A stretch of 55,145 nt of DNA from JALYUM01 sp036688685 (GCF_036688685.1 NZ_JAQQPS010000032.1:1-55145); one strand, 5' to 3'; counted from the stretch's first letter, positions 27,672-38,106 are shown. The notes: a model not told the origin generated them from the letters alone. Numbers and translations are program-made.

Positions 27672-28856
27672 ATGTCGACATCGTCCAACCCGCCCACCGA
27701 TCTGCAATTTATCGGACGTGGCATTATTCCAGGGCGCTCCTGGTGGCGCAGCGAGAGTGACGAACTGCCCTGTCTCGCGCCGCTCCCGTCCGGCTCCGAA
27801 TCGGGCCTGCTACCACTGGGCCACCCAGGCGCTTACGAAGCAGGGAGCGACCTGATCGATGCGGTCAACACCGCCCTGCTGCTGCGCAAGCCTTTGATCA
27901 TCACCGGCCGGCCCGGTACCGGCAAGACGGAGCTCGCCGAACGTGTTGCCTACGAGTTCGACCTGGGCGCGGTGCTGCGCTTCGAAGCCCAGTCGCTGAG
28001 CGAGGCGAATGACCTGTTCTATCGCTTCGACTATATCGCGCAATTGGTCGCGTCGAAGCTGGTCGAGAGCGGCCAGGCGAAGCCGGAAGATGCCGGCGTG
28101 ATGAATTTCGTCCAGTGGGGGCCGCTCGGCCACGCGATACTGCGTTCGGCACCCATGCAGCGCCATGCCCTGGAAGCGGCGCCACCCACGCGTCCGCCAA
28201 GGTATCTCAAGTTGCGTCCCATGAGCGCGGAGATGGCTGCGCAGGCCAGCGCTGCGCCACCGGAACTGGCTGCACCCAGGCGCAGCGTGGTGCTGATCGA
28301 CGAGATCGACAAAGCCAGCAGGGACTTTCCCAACGACTTGTTGAACGGTATCGATCGCATGGAATTTCGCCTGCGCGAATGCAATTCCCGCGTGGTCCGG
28401 GGCGCGGGCAGGGATTCACCATTCCATCCAATTGTCATTGTCACGAGCAATTCGGAGCGCGACCTGCCGCATCCGTTCATGCGGCGCTGCGTGTTCGTGC
28501 ACATCCAGGACCCGGACCGGGACCAGTTGGCTGCGATCGTGCGCAAGCGCGTATTCGGCAACCTGGACGCCGCACCCGCCGGGCAGGACGGTTTGCCTGC
28601 GCTGTATGCACGCCTGCTCGATGTATTCCTCAATCTGCGCGACACGGGCGAATTGCGCTACCCGATCGGGACCTCCGAACTACTCGACTTCACCACTGCG
28701 GTGCTGCGGCGCGGCCTTGACGGCAAGGAGGCGGTTGTATCGACGGTTGAGCCGCTCATCAATTCCGCCGGCGCGCTCATCAAGCACGCCGACGATCGCG
28801 CGTACATCACGAGCCAGCTGCAGTCGCTCGCTGTTCCGATGACGGTACCAAAGTGA
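27672..28856 (+). CDS. MoxR-family AAA+ ATPase
   Basis: The 394-residue ATPase has Walker A G79-RPGTGKT, Walker B VVLIDEID (D210, E211), a sensor-1 region (IVIVTSNSERDLP) and arginine-finger-like residues (HPFMRRCVF). MoxR ATPases are chaperones that usually work with a vWA-domain partner to remodel or activate targets. A good ribosome site (AGGAG, 27662-27666) precedes the ATG. Its stop overlaps the GTG of the next gene, which begins with a CoxE-like N-terminal domain, so the MoxR/vWA-type pair is translationally coupled. Confidence 0.9.
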   Translation: MSTSSNPPTDLQFIGRGIIPGRSWWRSESDELPCLAPLPSGSESGLLPLGHPGAYEAGSDLIDAVNTALLLRKPLIITGRPGTGKTELAERVAYEFDLGAVLRFEAQSLSEANDLFYRFDYIAQLVASKLVESGQAKPEDAGVMNFVQWGPLGHAILRSAPMQRHALEAAPPTRPPRYLKLRPMSAEMAAQASAAPPELAAPRRSVVLIDEIDKASRDFPNDLLNGIDRMEFRLRECNSRVVRGAGRDSPFHPIVIVTSNSERDLPHPFMRRCVFVHIQDPDRDQLAAIVRKRVFGNLDAAPAGQDGLPALYARLLDVFLNLRDTGELRYPIGTSELLDFTTAVLRRGLDGKEAVVSTVEPLINSAGALIKHADDRAYITSQLQSLAVPMTVPK

Positions 28857-31800
28857 CAGCGACCGGCACTGCCGAGGTTGATCCTGCGGGCCTGGATGAA
28901 CTGATCGAGATGCTGTGCAAGGCGGGCCTGCAGATCGGACCTTCCGAAGCAATCGATGCGGCGCTGGTCATGCGCTATCTGGCTGGCAGCGTGCCGCCGG
29001 GCGAACAGACACGTTCCCGGCTGAAATCGCATCTGCGGCCCGTGCTCTGCAAGAGCACCACGGCCTGCGCGTCCTACGACGATGTGTTCGACCGGTGGTG
29101 CAATCGTGTAGCGAAGCCCGGCAAGCATGTCGACGACACAGGCACTACCGAGGAAAAAGTCCCCGCAGAAACCAAAAAACCACCCTACCTCCTGGTGGGC
29201 GCGGTGTTGATCATGGCGCTGCTGGCGCTGCTGGCGCTCCTTGCCGCTGTCAGGTTTTGGCCGCCTCAGGACAGCGGTGGCAGCGGCGCCAGCGCGCCCA
29301 CGCAGTCTGTCCCCGCCGCAACGCCAGCGCCCCGCGCCACGGGGGCAGCACCCGCCGCACCCGCCGCGCGCGCCGCGGCGGTATCGAGCGGCCCGGCAAA
29401 AACGTACGGATATTTCCCCGCAGTGCGTGTCAACGAGGAAATCCGGCCGGCATGGTGGTGGGTGCTGGTGCTGCTGCCGTTGCTCGCTGGCGGTCCGGCC
29501 ATGCTGTCCGCGCTGCCATCAGCGCGTATTTCGCGCGCGCGCGGCGGCGGCCAGGTGATGCTGCAGGACTGGCCCGCCAGCAAGTATCGGCGCGATCTGG
29601 TGGCCCCCATTGCACCAGCCGTCGAGGCCAGGCTGCAGCGTCATGTGCCCGGCGCAGTGGAGCACCGCCACGCCTATGCGCGCCGGCCGCAAGTGGACCC
29701 GCGCCGCACGGTTGCCGCCACCATCGGTAAGCTTGGCATACCGACGCTGCGCTATCGCCGCGCGCGCCTGCGACCCGCCTACCTGGTGCTGGTGGCGGCC
29801 GAGCGCGACGATGCATTTGGCATCTTGTGGGCGCAGCGGCTGCGCGACCTCGACATTCGGGTCGACGTGTTTCGCTTTCCCTTGCCCGACGGCGCCGCTG
29901 TGCCCATCTGCACCGAAGTGGGCGGCACTGGCCGGCGCTTCGGCTTTCACGTACTGCCCAGGCCGGAGGCGGGCCAGCGCCTCTTGGTCCTGGGACCGAC
30001 CACCGCACTGGTGGGCGCCACGCGTCAATTGCATGACTGGGCCCGTGCCGCGCAACTGTCGCGCTGGGAGCAGCGCGCCCTGTTCACGCAGGATGATCCG
30101 CGTGACTGGAACATGGCGCACGTGGAAGTGCTGGAGCAGACCGGCGGCGCCGACTGCGGCATGCTCGTGCTGCCGCTGGACGATAACGCCCTTGCCGCCT
30201 GGAGCGAGTGGCTGGTGCAAGGCCGCATGCCGCCCATCGTGCTCTCCGAACCGCAACGCTATCCGCGCCTGCTGCTGAAAGATGATGCCCGTCCGCAAGC
30301 GCAAAAGCATTTTGTCGGCGAGCCGGGTACGCCGCCGCAGGTCACGGGGGAACTTGCGTCGCGGCTGGTGAGCGAATTGCAGGTTTATCTCGGCGAGAAC
30401 GGTTTTTACTGGCTGTGCGCGTGCGCCGTGCCGCCACTGCTGGAGCAGCGCCTGGCGCTCCTGCTGGGCGAACAGTACTTCCTGCGCTGTGGCACGGGAG
30501 AGCGCGAAACCCGGCGCTACATGGCGCGCAACTGGCGCCGCCTGGTGCGGCTGCCGTGGCTGCGTGACGCCGCGCAGATGCCGCAGTGGTTGCGGCTTGC
30601 CCTGCTGGCCCGCTTGCCGCAAGCCATCCAGGATGAATTGCGCGACGTGGTGCGTGGAGCGCTGACGCCACGCACCAGCGCCGGCCAGGGCGCGGGATTC
30701 GCGCTCCAGTTCGACCATCCCGGCCTGCCGCTACCGCACCAGGAACCGCCGCAACTTCCGCCACTTCCGCCAGCCCCGAACGGCGACCAGCGCTATTGCC
30801 TGTCTGTCGGATTCGTGCGCGCCGGTCTCACCGCCGAGCAACTGCTGCTGCGCATTCCAGGCGCGTGGAATCAATGGCTTCCCGCCCTGCTCCAACGCCC
30901 GCCATGGTGGCGCCGTTTCGGCGCCGCCATCCTGCGCCTGACGCTGCGCGACGGCATTGGCGGGCGCGGCACCAGCCGACTGGCAATGGCGTTTGCGATC
31001 GGCACGGTGGTCCTTTCCGCGCTCGGCTGGGCCCTGATTGCCGGCACCAGGCCGTCAGCATGGCCCGCAGATCTACAGCCGTGGCTGTATGCGGAGGTGC
31101 TGCGGCCGCTGGCGGCGCAGCACCAGGGCGCGCTGACCACGGTCGCGTACAGCGCCGACGGCAGCCGTTTCGTGACCGCCAGCCGCGATCACACCGCCCG
31201 CGTCTGGGATGCCGCGACAGGCCGGCCCGTGAGCGCGCCGATGCCGCATGCCGGCGCGGTCCGTACAGCAAGCTTCAGCACCGACGGCCGCCACGTTGTC
31301 ACGGCGTCGGACGACAACACCGCCCGCATCTGGGACGCGCGCAGCGGCGCACCAGTGAACGCGCCATTGCGCCATGACGGCGTCGTGCACACCGCCCGTT
31401 TCAGTGCCGATGGCAGGCGCGTGGTGACGGCATCTGCGGACAAGACGGCCCGGATGTGGGATAGCGCGACTGGCCTGGCCGTTGGGCAAACCATGCGGCT
31501 CCCGGCAGCCGTGTTATCTGCCAGCTTCAGCCCGGATGACACGAAGGTGGTGACGGTATCGGACGACATGACCGCCACGGTCTGGTATGCCGATACCGGC
31601 GACCAGGGTGGGCAGTTCGTCCACCGGGGCAGAATCTGGTCGGCGATCTTCAGCCCTGACAGCAGCCTTTTGCTCACGGCGTCGGAAGACAGGACGGCGC
31701 GCGCGCAGACAGCTGTTTTCAGCCGCAAAAACGTCTCCGTCGTCATGCCGCATGGCGACGCGGTACTCGCGGCCCGCTTCAGCCAGGATGGCCGGCGCAT

Positions 31801-33474
31801 CGTCACCGCATCGCGCGACCGCATGGCGCGGGTCTGGGATGCGGACAGCGGCAAGATAATCGGTGCACCGATGGCCCACAGCGGCGCCGTCACGGCCGCC
31901 AGCTTCAGTGCGGACGGACAGCGCGTGGTGACCGCTTCCGTCGACGCGACGGCGCGTGCCTGGGATGCCGGGACAGGCACGCCGCTGGGCGAACCGATGC
32001 GGCATGCAAGCGCTGTGGTGTCGGCCAGTTTCAGTCCCGACGGCAGGCGCGTGATCACCGCCGCCGGGGACGGCGTGGCACGCGTATGGGATGGCTCGGT
32101 CAAGAAATTCCTGGCCGGGCCGATGAAACACGCCGGGCTGATCTATTCGATCAAGTTCAGTCCTGACGGAACCCGCATCGTCACGGCATCGATTGGCAAC
32201 GCAGCGCGCGTCTGGGATGCCGCCAGTGGCCTTCCCGTAGGACAGCCAATGCTCCACGAGGACAAGGTTTTCTCGGCGGCGTTCAGTCCGGATGGCAGGC
32301 TTGTGGTCACCGCCTCGGCGGACGGAACCGCGCGTGTCTGGGACGCCAGCAACGGCGCGCCGCGCAGCGAGCTGATGTCGCATTATCAGGAGCCGGTCCA
32401 GGTGGCGCGCTTCCTTGCCGATTCCACCAGCGTGACGACAGTTTCCAACGGTAGCTTGCGAGTCTGGCGCGCAGGTCCGATCCAGCCCGACGCCGCACTG
32501 CAAACCTACACAGAGCAATACGATTCAGGCCAGTCGCACGCCCTTCTGTTGGAGAACGCCTCCTGCTTCACCACCGTGGAGGCCGATGGTCAGACGCGCA
32601 TATGGGACCTGTCGACCCGCGCACCGGTGGGCCTGCCAATGAAAATGTCCCAGGGGAAGATCAATGATGTGAGCGCCGACCGCACCCGCGCCCTCGAAGT
32701 ATGGAACGATGGCGTCCGTGTCTGGCTGACTTCCACCGGGCGCCCTGCCGGTGCCCCGATGGCGACAGGCGTTGCGCTCGACGACGCCCGCTTCAGCCCG
32801 GATGGCAAGCTCGTCGTCACGGTCAGGAGAGATGCGGTGGCGCGCCTTTGGGACACAGGCTCGGGCAAGCAGGCAGGCGCATCCATGCAGCATGGTCCCG
32901 GCGCAATTACTGTCGCCCGCTTCAGTCCGGATGGCTCGCGCGTCGTCACTGCTGCGCTGGACGGCACCGTACGGGTATGGGACGTCGCCACCAGCGCGTT
33001 GCTCGGCGTACCCATTGCGGCAAGCGGTGAAGCGGCGCCGTGGATTGGCGCGGCGACGGCCGGCGTTTGGCCATCGCCGTCCGTGACGCATTACCGATAC
33101 TGCGAAATAACCGCTCCCAGCAACAGTCGCTTCAGCAACGCAAAGCCGGCCCCGCCACTTCCCGACAAAGCAAGCAAGCCCCGCGTGGCGCGGTTTCTGG
33201 CAATGTTGCGGCGTCGAACTGGTCGCCCAATACAGATCCGGCACTGCTTTCGCCTTACAATGCAGCGTATATCGTGCGCGCTCCGCAAACGGCGGCGCAG
33301 GCAGGCGTGGTCCCGGGGAGCGTCGATCGCCTGCGCCAAGTCGCCGCATCGGCATCTTCCGCCAATACCGCCATCACGTTTGGCTTGCTGCTGCTCGCTG
33401 CCGCGTCAGGAGGATACGTCACAGCGCGCCAGACCCGCCGGATTGCGGCCCTGCGCGGGCAGGACGCGACATGA
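28853..33474 (+). CDS. CoxE-N/vWA-like and WD40 double-propeller membrane protein (apparent frameshift near 33040-33070)
   Basis: GTG 28853 overlaps the MoxR stop. Residues about 12-85 match the N-terminus of CoxE-type vWA proteins (LDELIEMLCKAGLQIGPSEA). TM helices lie at about 111-134 and 200-222. The middle (about 300-460) resembles a vWA-like Rossmann fold but lacks a MIDAS DxSxS motif. A third TM is at about 711-735. From about 756 there are some 14-15 WD40 units of the type FSPDGRRVVTAS-D-TARVWD, enough for two beta-propellers. After about 33040 the frame continues into sequence that overlaps the next gene out of frame. A shift to the frame of GTG 33040 restores DGRRLAIAV and a C-terminal TM (AITFGLLLLAAASGGYV) and ends at 33474, overlapping the next ATG by 4 nt. 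One missing base would make a protein of about 1540 residues. Confidence 0.8.
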
Positions 33475-34766
33475 AACCCGTCGAGGCGACGAACGCCGCC
33501 GCGTCCGCGGCCATACCGACGCAACGGCCAGCATGGCATCCGCGCGCGCTGCTCGCATCCGTGCTGGCAACCATCTGCGCCACGTGTGCAACATTGGCAC
33601 CCGGCTTTGCCGAGTGGGAGTCGCGCGCCTGGACCGGTCCGCTCTACGCTGGCATGGCACCGCCGACGGTACTCGTCGTGTTGCTGGCGGTGCTGCCCGG
33701 CTGGCTTCCCCTGCACCTCGCTCCCACTGCCAAACAACGGCTGTTGGTATGGATTGCCCATACCTTCCGCTGGGTGCACCCGGCCGGCAGTGCCTTGGGC
33801 CTGCGCTCAGGCTACCTGCGCAGGACGGCACCTCTGCGCGATGCAGCGTTTCGCGTCCATGGCTGCCTGGCAGGCGTGGCGCTGGGCGTCATGGTTGCCG
33901 GGAGCGCCCAGCAGGCGCTGTTCCCCTGGCTGTTCGACACGCCATCCGAGGGCGTCACGGCGGTGCTCGGTGCGGTGCTGGGCATACTGTCCGGATCGTG
34001 CGCAATCCTGGTGCTGGTGGCAGTCCCCCGGCTTGCCGCAACATGGCGCATCGAAGGGCAAGTGGACGCGCTTGCCGCGATGCGGATCCTGCAGTTCGGG
34101 GCCGACGCATTGATTCTGATATTGGGAACCTATGCAATCGGCTACGCTACCGGCCGCGAAACAGCGCCGTCACTGTTGTTATTTCCACTGATAACGCTTG
34201 CCGCCTTGACCGGCTACGCAGTGCCGCAACTGCTATGGCGTGAACAAGCCGTGCCTGCGCGCGGCGTGTGGATCGTCCACCTCGATCCCGCCGCTGCCGG
34301 CCGCGGCGCTGTCCAGGCGGTCCTGCGCCAGGCCGACCAGCTGGCGCATACTTTGCTGCAGGGACCGATGACCGTGGTGGTCGACGCCGTACTCGATATC
34401 GGCGGCGAGCAGCTGCATGCCGCCTTGTCACTGGGCCGGGAGCGCGCCATGTTTCCCCGCCTCGAGGTGGAGCTGGCAGACTGGGGCATGCTGCTACCGC
34501 CAGCCGGGCGGTGGCAGGCATCGCCGGTGCGCGAACTGCATCTACCACCTCACCTCATGCTGCCGGCGCTGGCGCGCTTTGCCGGCGCCGCCGATCTGGT
34601 GATTCTGTTGTCGAGCACGGTCGAGCCGGTGGAGGCCTGGAAACAGCGTTTCCGTCATGCCGACGACCTGGTCGTCTGGCACCGCGGCGACCTTGAGCCG
34701 GCGCCTGCGATGCCGCCGGCGCCAGCAACCGGGACGGCAAGCCCGGGGACATCTGGGAAAAGGTGA
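33471..34766 (+). CDS. Polytopic membrane protein of the conflict island, unknown function
   Basis: The 431-residue protein has about six hydrophobic segments in its first 250 residues (for example LLASVLATICATCATLA, TVLVVLLAVLPGWLP, LLLFPLITLAALTGYAV). A soluble C-terminal region of about 180 residues follows (VWIVHLDPAAAGRGAVQAVL, ADLVILLSSTVEPVEAW) that could be a small alpha/beta domain. Its ATG overlaps the corrected stop of the WD40 gene by 4 nt, so it is coupled to it and probably forms a membrane complex with it. No family was recognised. Confidence 0.75.
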   Translation: MKPVEATNAAASAAIPTQRPAWHPRALLASVLATICATCATLAPGFAEWESRAWTGPLYAGMAPPTVLVVLLAVLPGWLPLHLAPTAKQRLLVWIAHTFRWVHPAGSALGLRSGYLRRTAPLRDAAFRVHGCLAGVALGVMVAGSAQQALFPWLFDTPSEGVTAVLGAVLGILSGSCAILVLVAVPRLAATWRIEGQVDALAAMRILQFGADALILILGTYAIGYATGRETAPSLLLFPLITLAALTGYAVPQLLWREQAVPARGVWIVHLDPAAAGRGAVQAVLRQADQLAHTLLQGPMTVVVDAVLDIGGEQLHAALSLGRERAMFPRLEVELADWGMLLPPAGRWQASPVRELHLPPHLMLPALARFAGAADLVILLSSTVEPVEAWKQRFRHADDLVVWHRGDLEPAPAMPPAPATGTASPGTSGKR

Positions 34767-35013
34767 TCACGTCCAGTCCGTTCTCGCCGGCCGATAATGT
34801 CTTGTCTCAGTCGTGGCGCCGGGCGGCGCCGCGTTCATGCTGCGCGCACATGGTTTGGTTTGGCTTACCTGTCGGGCATATCGAGCAGCCGGCCGACGCA
34901 TAAAAAACCGCATCACCAGTGGATTGTCCGCTACGATGGAATCAGGGCGATCGAGACTGGCAGGTCCCGCTGGCCTTACGTTTGCACAAGTGCACGATAC
35001 GCTGGAGGCGACC
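34767..35013. other. Gap between membrane protein and the last island gene
   Basis: This 247-nt gap is the largest within the plus-strand run. The downstream reading frame is open from GTG 34813 and has an ATG at 34936, but neither has a convincing ribosome site, while GGAGG at 35004-35008 sits 5 nt before ATG 35014. A separate promoter could lie here; none is clear. Confidence 0.4.
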
Positions 35014-38013
35014 ATGGCGCGCGACAACGATACCTGGCTGAAAGCTGCAGAATTGGACCTCGAACGGATTGTCGCTGCGGATGCGCAGGCCAGGCTGTCG
35101 TTGCTGGCGAGCATGAAGATGGCCGTCATCGGCGCTTGCGCAAAGCGTGCGTACGAAGCGTTCCGAGACCAGCATTGCATGGACAAGGCCACCCGGTCCG
35201 CGCTCGTTTTCGCGCGCCTGACTATCGAAAATCTGCGTACCGATATGCTCGGCGCGCGCGCGCGTCAACGTGCTTATGACACGGCCTGGCGCGTCATGAC
35301 AAAAGCGCTCGCCGAATCCGACCGCATCGCGCATGGCGCCGCATTCGCTGAACTGAACCGTACCGCCTCAGCGCTGCTTATGCTGCGCCCTGGCCCGGCC
35401 AGCTCGGCGAACCTGTCGGAGAGTGTCAAATTCCTTAATCGAGCGATTTCTGCCTACCAGCTTGTCGGTGACGTTGTACGGTGCGCCGAGGTCGCGCTCG
35501 AGGTTCTGCGCGCAACGAGAGCAGTGCCGTATTCGGCGTCCGATATACCCTTTGCCTTTTACCTTGGCCTGGTCGATGCAGCCGGAAGCGCTATCGAACA
35601 CAAGGCCGACAGTTGGGAAGCCATGTCCAGGGCCTGGGCGAAAACGGAAGCGCCGGACGGGCTGGAACGCGGTTACCAATGCGCGGAGCAGGCCTACCAG
35701 GCTGCGCGGGCCGACCATGACGACGCTGGCGCCGCGCAGGCGAAAATCACGATCGGCCATTTCTGGCTCGACCTGTCCAGCCATCCAGAACTCATCGCCG
35801 CCGGCGTGCTGGGTGCCCGGTTTCGCGAGGTCGATCCCCTCACGTTCATGACGGCGCAATTTGCTGACGCGTTAGCCCATGCCGACGCGGCGCACAACGC
35901 TACACTGGCTGGCAAGGCGGCACACAAGCTAAGTGCGGTTCTCGTGCAGCTCGTGTTCGGCCGCGACGAACGGCAGCGCATGGATGTCATGTTCGACGCC
36001 CTGCACAGGACAGTGTCGCTGTTCGAGGGCGCGGAACGGGCCGTTGCAGCATGCAACCTGGCGAGCGCACTGCTGCAACAGTTTGTCAGGGGATGGGGCG
36101 GATCGGATGGCGCGGTGCGTGCAGCGATTGCAAAGGCGGCACAATTGGCGGCCGATTTCGGGCAGGAGGAAGTAAAGGTCGCGTGCATGGAAATGGCGGC
36201 GGGCTATCAGCGCTTCATCACACCGGACAGCATGCGTGACATGCTGTCCGGTGTGATTCACCCCGACGGGCATCTCGATGCCCGGTTCGGGGCGCCTGAG
36301 GTACTCTATTTCAAAACGGAACAGGTGCATGAAGCGACCGTGGCCGGGGGTGCAAGCTGCAATATACGCACGCTGCTGCTGGGCCTTGACGGGCAGGACA
36401 GAGAAGGGGTGATGGCGGTGGCGCGGCACGGCACGACAGTGGAGGTGCGCTTCAGTGTTCCCTGCGCGCGGTGCGGGGTTGCCGCTGCATTGACGATGCC
36501 GCTGGTCGTCAATTCTGACGACGACCCGGTTTCATTGGCAACGATTCGACGCATGGAGGAAGACGGACTGCCTTGCGCGCATTGCGGGTCACGCAACCAA
36601 GTGCAGTTTGCATACTCGGCGCAAGCGGCAAGTTTCTCGTCCCATCCGGTCGTGATTTATCCGTCCGCCTGGATTGAGCAAAAAACCGATAGTGCAAAAT
36701 TACAACTCATGCTTGCTGCGGTCCTGCACGCTGCGTTCACCGGCGCCAATGTGCACGCGATCGAGCATACCGTGCCTGCGGAAGCCATTCTTGTAATGGG
36801 ATCGATGACGATGAACGCCATCCTCGACCTCAAAGTGCAAGCCGCAATGATGCAGGTTGCCAGTTGCCTCCTGACAGGCAATGTCACGGCCGTCCGGGCA
36901 GTGTTGGCCGCGCATCCGGATGCGGCCAGCGCATTCCTTACGCTGGCGCCCGATGACGTCAACGCACTCATGAAAGACATCATTGCGACCATTGCCCTGG
37001 CCGGTACCGGTCCGGCGGCCCCCGCATCGCTGGCAACGGTGTTGCATGCCTTCTTTTCGACACTACAACAAAAAGGTATCGACGCCGCTATGGCGCCGTG
37101 GGAAGCGCATGCAGCGCGCTCGACGGAGCAGCAGGAATCGTTCGAGGAGGCGTTCTCGGTCGCCGCAGACACGGCGCAATGCGCGGCGTATCTGCGGGCC
37201 TTTATCGCATCCGCGCCTGATTTCAGCCATGACCGGCTGGAAGCAATTTACGAGATGATCAAAATGGACTTCGACATCAAGGACTGGAGAGCGTGGACAA
37301 AAGAACACGAGGCCATGCTGGGGAAAGAAGGCGCGCAGCAGTACAAGGACACCCTGCGCGCAATGGCAGAAGACAGCATGCAGTCCATCGTCGCCGCTGA
37401 GCGGGACACGGGCACCACGCAAGCAGCCAAGCGACTCGTGCAAGCTGCGCTGTCCGGAAACGGTCATTTCATCTTGCTGTTGCGCGCATTTGACATCGAG
37501 GTGAGGGTGACCAGGCTGCCGGGCAACCCGCTGGCCGATCCTGCCACCAAGGAGGCGATTGGCGCCGACACGCGCATCGGCTGGCGCATGCTCGAAATCC
37601 ATCCCGAGAATTTGATACGTTCGATTGAGGAACATCTTGCAGGCAGGGGCGACGTGGTCGCCATTTCAAACATGTTCGACTGGTTCGCATCAGACGAGGT
37701 TGCCAGATTTTACGTTGACAACGCCGAATGGAAAAAACTGGCATTTTCGCTCAGTGCTCATGCGAACAAAATTGTTTTCGCCCTGCCAGCCGATCTGGAA
37801 ACAATGGCGCAAGGGGCCAGCGAGGAGCTGTCTGCCCTGATGCGACTGGGCGCGCAGCCGCGCACGGTCATCGTGCTTGACGACAGCCAGAAAACATCGG
37901 CGGAAGAGATCATACATGCCCGTACATTGTTATTTGAGCGCGGGTTTGCGCACGTCATATCGGGTCGCGAACTCGACCGACTGCCCGGCCTGCTCGAGGC
38001 TGGCCCTGGTTAG
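35014..38013 (+). CDS. Large helical protein with C4 (2 x CxxC) zinc-ribbon-like motif
   Basis: With the start at ATG 35014 (GGAGG 5 nt upstream) the protein has 999 residues. The N-terminal 420 residues are alpha-helical and TPR-like (repeats of ERAVAACNLASALL type). Residues C484-ARC and C521-AHC form two CxxC pairs 34 residues apart, a likely zinc ribbon. The C-terminal 450 residues are unrecognised and end in an alpha/beta stretch (DIEVRVTRLPGNPL, RTVIVLDDSQKTSAEE) that may be a further TIR- or CheY-like fold. As the last gene of the island it could be a sensor or an effector. Starts at 34813 or 34936 would add 67 or 26 residues. Confidence 0.75.
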   Translation: MARDNDTWLKAAELDLERIVAADAQARLSLLASMKMAVIGACAKRAYEAFRDQHCMDKATRSALVFARLTIENLRTDMLGARARQRAYDTAWRVMTKALAESDRIAHGAAFAELNRTASALLMLRPGPASSANLSESVKFLNRAISAYQLVGDVVRCAEVALEVLRATRAVPYSASDIPFAFYLGLVDAAGSAIEHKADSWEAMSRAWAKTEAPDGLERGYQCAEQAYQAARADHDDAGAAQAKITIGHFWLDLSSHPELIAAGVLGARFREVDPLTFMTAQFADALAHADAAHNATLAGKAAHKLSAVLVQLVFGRDERQRMDVMFDALHRTVSLFEGAERAVAACNLASALLQQFVRGWGGSDGAVRAAIAKAAQLAADFGQEEVKVACMEMAAGYQRFITPDSMRDMLSGVIHPDGHLDARFGAPEVLYFKTEQVHEATVAGGASCNIRTLLLGLDGQDREGVMAVARHGTTVEVRFSVPCARCGVAAALTMPLVVNSDDDPVSLATIRRMEEDGLPCAHCGSRNQVQFAYSAQAASFSSHPVVIYPSAWIEQKTDSAKLQLMLAAVLHAAFTGANVHAIEHTVPAEAILVMGSMTMNAILDLKVQAAMMQVASCLLTGNVTAVRAVLAAHPDAASAFLTLAPDDVNALMKDIIATIALAGTGPAAPASLATVLHAFFSTLQQKGIDAAMAPWEAHAARSTEQQESFEEAFSVAADTAQCAAYLRAFIASAPDFSHDRLEAIYEMIKMDFDIKDWRAWTKEHEAMLGKEGAQQYKDTLRAMAEDSMQSIVAAERDTGTTQAAKRLVQAALSGNGHFILLLRAFDIEVRVTRLPGNPLADPATKEAIGADTRIGWRMLEIHPENLIRSIEEHLAGRGDVVAISNMFDWFASDEVARFYVDNAEWKKLAFSLSAHANKIVFALPADLETMAQGASEELSALMRLGAQPRTVIVLDDSQKTSAEEIIHARTLLFERGFAHVISGRELDRLPGLLEAGPG
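36217..36257. repeat. 18-bp perfect inverted repeat inside the last island gene
   Basis: Positions 36217-36234 are the exact reverse complement of 36240-36257, with a 5-nt loop CGTGA. The arms lie inside the open reading frame and encode ITPDSMRDMLSGVI. A perfect 18-bp stem in coding sequence is far longer than expected by chance and would form a very stable mRNA hairpin, or a cruciform or protein-binding site in DNA. Confidence 0.9.
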
Positions 38014-38106
38014 CGGCGCACACGACGTCAACTGCCGCGGGGTTCGGGGCGTTTCAAGTTAAGGCATCTGCCTGGCGTGCTTTCGCGAGAATGATGATCA
38101 TGAGGG

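Noticed and set aside
33075..34243. C-terminal continuation of the WD40 frame to 34243
   Set aside because: It is arginine-rich, has no domain and overlaps the in-frame membrane protein; a frameshift explains it better.
22216..38013. CBASS, retron or diversity-generating element
   Set aside because: No CD-NTase, reverse transcriptase or template/variable repeat pair is visible, in spite of the patatin and TIR effectors.
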